This document shows, piece after piece, positions 7,945-9,446 of a stretch of 9,446 nt of DNA (position 1 is its first letter; the number at the start of each line of letters is the position of its first letter). The DNA lies in NCBI GenBank assembly GCA_017631135.1, contig JAGBTW010000186.1, positions 1 to 9,446 of the forward strand, in the 5' to 3' direction. The notes beneath the pieces are model-generated. The model worked only from the letters and a program-made list of their open reading frames with translations. It did not search any database and had not been told where the DNA came from. The stretch is from Alistipes sp. (GTDB taxonomy: Bacteria > Bacteroidota > Bacteroidia > Bacteroidales > Rikenellaceae). A program made the translations under genes and the position numbers.

Positions 7945-7984
7945 TACGCGCCAAAGATACTACAACTTTTTCATATTCTAAAAT
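7945..7984 (-). promoter_or_regulatory. Predicted Bacteroidetes-type promoter of the lipoprotein-nuclease-receptor operon
   Basis: On the minus strand, TATCTTTG (7959 to 7952) matches the Bacteroidetes -7 consensus TAnnTTTG exactly. A T-rich stretch about 19-21 bases upstream (around 7984-7978, ATTTTAG) is only a weak match to the -33 TTTG element. Transcription would start near 7945, giving a leader of about 80 bases before the ATG at 7865. It is the only convincing promoter seen ahead of the four minus-strand genes. Confidence 0.6.
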
Positions 7985-8062
7985 TAAAAAGAGTAAATTA
8001 GAACAATTTTCACACGACACCGTAACAATTTGCTATTGCCACAACATTAAAAGCGCCCAATA

Positions 8063-8093
8063 TTGTATAATTCGACTTTAATCGCTATATTTG
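8063..8093 (+). promoter_or_regulatory. Predicted ruvB promoter
   Basis: TATATTTG (8086-8093) matches the Bacteroidetes -7 consensus TAnnTTTG exactly. ATTG ending at 8065 lies 20 bases upstream, at the expected distance for the -33 TTTG element. Transcription would begin at about 8100, giving a short leader of roughly 15-20 bases before the ruvB ATG. There is no Shine-Dalgarno sequence, as is usual in this phylum. Confidence 0.65.
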
Positions 8094-8117
8094 CATTGAA
8101 AATAACCATGATTATTT

Positions 8118-9134
8118 ATGGCAGTAGACAGAAACTTGCGAAACATTGAGAGCGACAAGGAGTTCGAGGGTCGCATACGCCCACAGCAACTGCAAAACTT
8201 TGCTGGTCAGGACAAAATCGTCGCTAACCTCAAGATATTCATTAAGGCAGCACTCATGCGTGGCGACTCCCTCGACCACGTCTTGCTGCATGGCCCTCCA
8301 GGATTGGGCAAGACAACACTCGCCAACATCATCGCCAACGAGATGGGCGCACAGCTAAAGGTGACATCGGGACCTGTGCTCGACAAGCCTGGCGACCTTG
8401 CGGGCTTGCTTACGAACCTTAACCCTGGCGACGTGCTCTTCATCGACGAGATTCACCGCTTGAGCCCCATTGTCGAGGAGTATCTCTACTCGGCTATGGA
8501 GGACTACAAAATAGACATCGTCTTGGACAAGGGACCCGCAGCACGAAGCATCCAAATCGAGTTAGCACCCTTTACCCTTGTTGGTGCTACGACACGCAGC
8601 GGACTGCTCACATCGCCCTTGCGTGCGCGCTTTGGTATACAGTGCCACTTGGAGTACTACGACGCATCTGTGCTGTCGGGCATCGTAAAGCGCTCGGCAG
8701 GCATCCTCGACATATCTATCGACGACGATGCAGCACTCGAGATTGCATTACGCTCGCGCGGCACACCTCGTATCGCCAATGCCCTACTGCGCCGTGTTCG
8801 CGACTTTGCGATGGTCGAGGGTGAGGGACACATCGACGTTGACATTACGCGCATAGCACTCGCGGCACTCAACATCGACTCGCGCGGTCTCGACCAAATG
8901 GACAACAAAATTTTGGCTACGATTATCGAGAAGTTTAACGGTGGCCCCGTGGGACTCAACACCGTAGCCACCGCCGTGAGCGAGGAGGCTGGAACGGTCG
9001 AGGAGGTATACGAGCCATTCCTCATTAAGGAGGGATTCCTCAAGCGCACACCCCGCGGTAGAGAGGCAACCGAGCTTGCCTACAAGCACCTCGGCTACGC
9101 CTACAATACCACTGAGGAACAATCTCTATTTTAA
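8118..9134 (+). CDS. ruvB: Holliday junction branch-migration ATPase RuvB
   Basis: The 338-residue product is a full-length RuvB, the AAA+ motor that, with RuvA, drives branch migration of Holliday junctions in recombinational repair in the cytoplasm. Visible landmarks are the N-terminal [11 protein letters not shown] region, Walker [10 protein letters not shown] (59-67), Walker [10 protein letters not shown] (107-115), sensor 1 GATTR (156-160), the arginine-finger region SPLRARFG (166-173), sensor 2 RGTPRIAN (214-221), and a C-terminal winged-helix domain with [10 protein letters not shown] (306-315). The length is normal and no key residue is missing. The ATG at 8118 gives the standard N-terminus; the ATG at 8108 is in another frame. 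The gene is transcribed divergently from the lipoprotein operon, from its own promoter, and ends at a hairpin terminator. There is no ruvA or ruvC beside it in this window. Confidence 0.98.
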   Translation: MAVDRNLRNIESDKEFEGRIRPQQLQNFAGQDKIVANLKIFIKAALMRGDSLDHVLLHGPPGLGKTTLANIIANEMGAQLKVTSGPVLDKPGDLAGLLTNLNPGDVLFIDEIHRLSPIVEEYLYSAMEDYKIDIVLDKGPAARSIQIELAPFTLVGATTRSGLLTSPLRARFGIQCHLEYYDASVLSGIVKRSAGILDISIDDDAALEIALRSRGTPRIANALLRRVRDFAMVEGEGHIDVDITRIALAALNIDSRGLDQMDNKILATIIEKFNGGPVGLNTVATAVSEEAGTVEEVYEPFLIKEGFLKRTPRGREATELAYKHLGYAYNTTEEQSLF

Positions 9135-9166
9135 CAAGATAGACCACATTACATCAATTAATACTT

Positions 9167-9202
9167 TACAATAATAGCGGACATGTGTTCGCTATTATTG
9201 TA
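9167..9202 (+). terminator. Hairpin terminator downstream of ruvB
   Basis: TACAATAATAGCG (9167-9179) pairs perfectly with CGCTATTATTGTA (9190-9202). The stem extends inward by a G-T wobble, an A-T and a C-G pair to a four-base loop (9183-9186), about 16 pairs in all. It starts 33 bases after the ruvB stop, and T-rich sequence (GGTTTTG) follows within ten bases on the plus strand. The T tract is not immediate, so it could also act mainly as an mRNA 3'-end stabiliser. Confidence 0.75.
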
Positions 9203-9212
9203 TCATTGGTTT

Positions 9213-9240
9213 TGTCATGCTGAGCGAAAGCGAAGCATCT
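9213..9240 (+). repeat. Intergenic repeat unit, first direct copy
   Basis: This 28-base unit begins TGTCATGCTGAGCG and ends GCGAAGCATCT. It is repeated almost identically at 9254-9280 and, inverted with more changes, at 9319-9345. Motifs of this kind are familiar from intergenic DNA of many Bacteroidetes genomes and give spurious translations such as VMLSNAKHL. It begins 11 bases after the ruvB terminator stem. Confidence 0.75.
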
Positions 9241-9253
9241 CCTCGCTGTGTTT

Positions 9254-9345
9254 TGTCATGCTGAGCAACGCGAAGCATCTCGAGGTTTGCACTACCATCC
9301 ACCGTCTCCGAGACCTTGAGATTCTTCACTTCGTTCAGAATGACA
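9254..9345. repeat. Long imperfect palindrome made of two repeat units
   Basis: Bases 9254-9286 (starting TGTCATGCTGAGCAACG, ending CTCGAGGT) are the imperfect inverse of 9313-9345 (starting ACCTTGAGATTC, ending AGAATGACA). By eye, 26 of 33 positions are complementary around a 26-base loop. The whole 92-base element could fold as a REP-like or miniature-transposon-like structure. No transposase is present, and no target-site duplication is evident. Confidence 0.7.
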
Positions 9346-9364
9346 TAGTGAGTGTTCAGAATGA
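9333..9364 (+). repeat. Partial duplicate of the repeat end
   Basis: The 11-mer GTTCAGAATGA occurs at 9333-9343, the end of the inverted unit, and again at 9354-9364, offset by 21 bases. The second copy looks like a fragment of a further decayed repeat unit. Confidence 0.55.
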
Positions 9365-9394
9365 ACAGAGTATAGTGCCAACATTGTCAACGCT

Positions 9395-9427
9395 ATTACT
9401 AATTGCTAATTACTCATTACTAATTAG
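9395..9427 (+). repeat. A/T-rich direct and inverted short repeats near the right edge
   Basis: ATTACTAATT occurs at 9395-9404 and 9416-9425, again offset by 21 bases. CTAATTA (9406-9412) and TAATTAG (9421-9427) form an inverted repeat with an eight-base loop. The stretch is low in complexity, and the function, if any, is unknown. Confidence 0.5.
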
Positions 9428-9446
9428 TTAATGGGATTCCCACGTC

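Larger units (their letters stand above)
9135..9446. other. Gene-free region after ruvB
   Basis: This 312-base stretch holds the ruvB hairpin terminator, the repeat units and the A/T-rich repeats listed separately. An open frame across 9183-9431 is produced by the repeats and shows no protein-like features. No tRNA, ncRNA or promoter could be supported, and the last 19 bases show nothing recognisable. Confidence 0.7.

Noticed and set aside
9213..9345. Possible CRISPR array in the right-hand repeats
   Set aside because: Only two direct units with a 13-base spacer plus an inverted unit are present. Spacing is irregular, units are imperfect and no cas gene is nearby.
9183..9431. 82-codon open frame on the plus strand after ruvB
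   Set aside because: It lies inside the intergenic repeats. Its translation is the typical spurious product of such repeats (VMLSNAKHL-like), with no signal, domain or start context.

Overview
The window looks like a chromosomal piece of a Bacteroidales bacterium, possibly a gut-type Rikenellaceae/Prevotellaceae-like lineage; the genus cannot be resolved. The evidence is of four kinds: a TonB-dependent receptor with an N-terminal carboxypeptidase-regulatory-like domain, lipoproteins with BACON domains and acidic residues after the lipidated Cys, promoters matching the Bacteroidetes -7 element TAnnTTTG, and A/T-rich leaders without Shine-Dalgarno sequences.

Layout. Positions 1-7865 hold four genes on the minus strand, read right to left. 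They are a large multidomain surface lipoprotein (BACON, beta-sandwich and OB-fold-like domains; 5271-7865), a BACON plus DNA/RNA non-specific nuclease lipoprotein (3967-5172), a secreted endonuclease/exonuclease/phosphatase (EEP) family enzyme (2903-3934), and a TonB-dependent outer-membrane receptor (1-2885) that runs off the left edge just before its expected C-terminus. Gaps are 98, 32 and 17 bases, so this is very probably one operon. Its likely promoter is at about 7952-7959, followed by a hairpin close to the predicted transcript start. A divergent promoter at 8063-8093 drives ruvB (8118-9134, plus strand), which ends in a strong hairpin terminator at 9167-9202. The last 312 bases have no gene. 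They hold imperfect inverted repeats of a type common in Bacteroidetes intergenic DNA, then an A/T-rich stretch with short direct and inverted repeats.

How the genes may work together. Two exported hydrolases predicted to cut nucleic acids or other phosphodiesters, a surface lipoprotein with an OB-fold-like domain, and a TonB-dependent importer fit a self-contained system. It would capture extracellular nucleic acid (or another phosphodiester) at the cell surface, cleave it and import the fragments. It resembles a polysaccharide utilization locus in logic, but has nucleases in place of glycosidases and no SusD seen in the window. This system-level role is inferred from domains and gene order and is the most interesting point here. 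ruvB is ordinary housekeeping and is not part of it.
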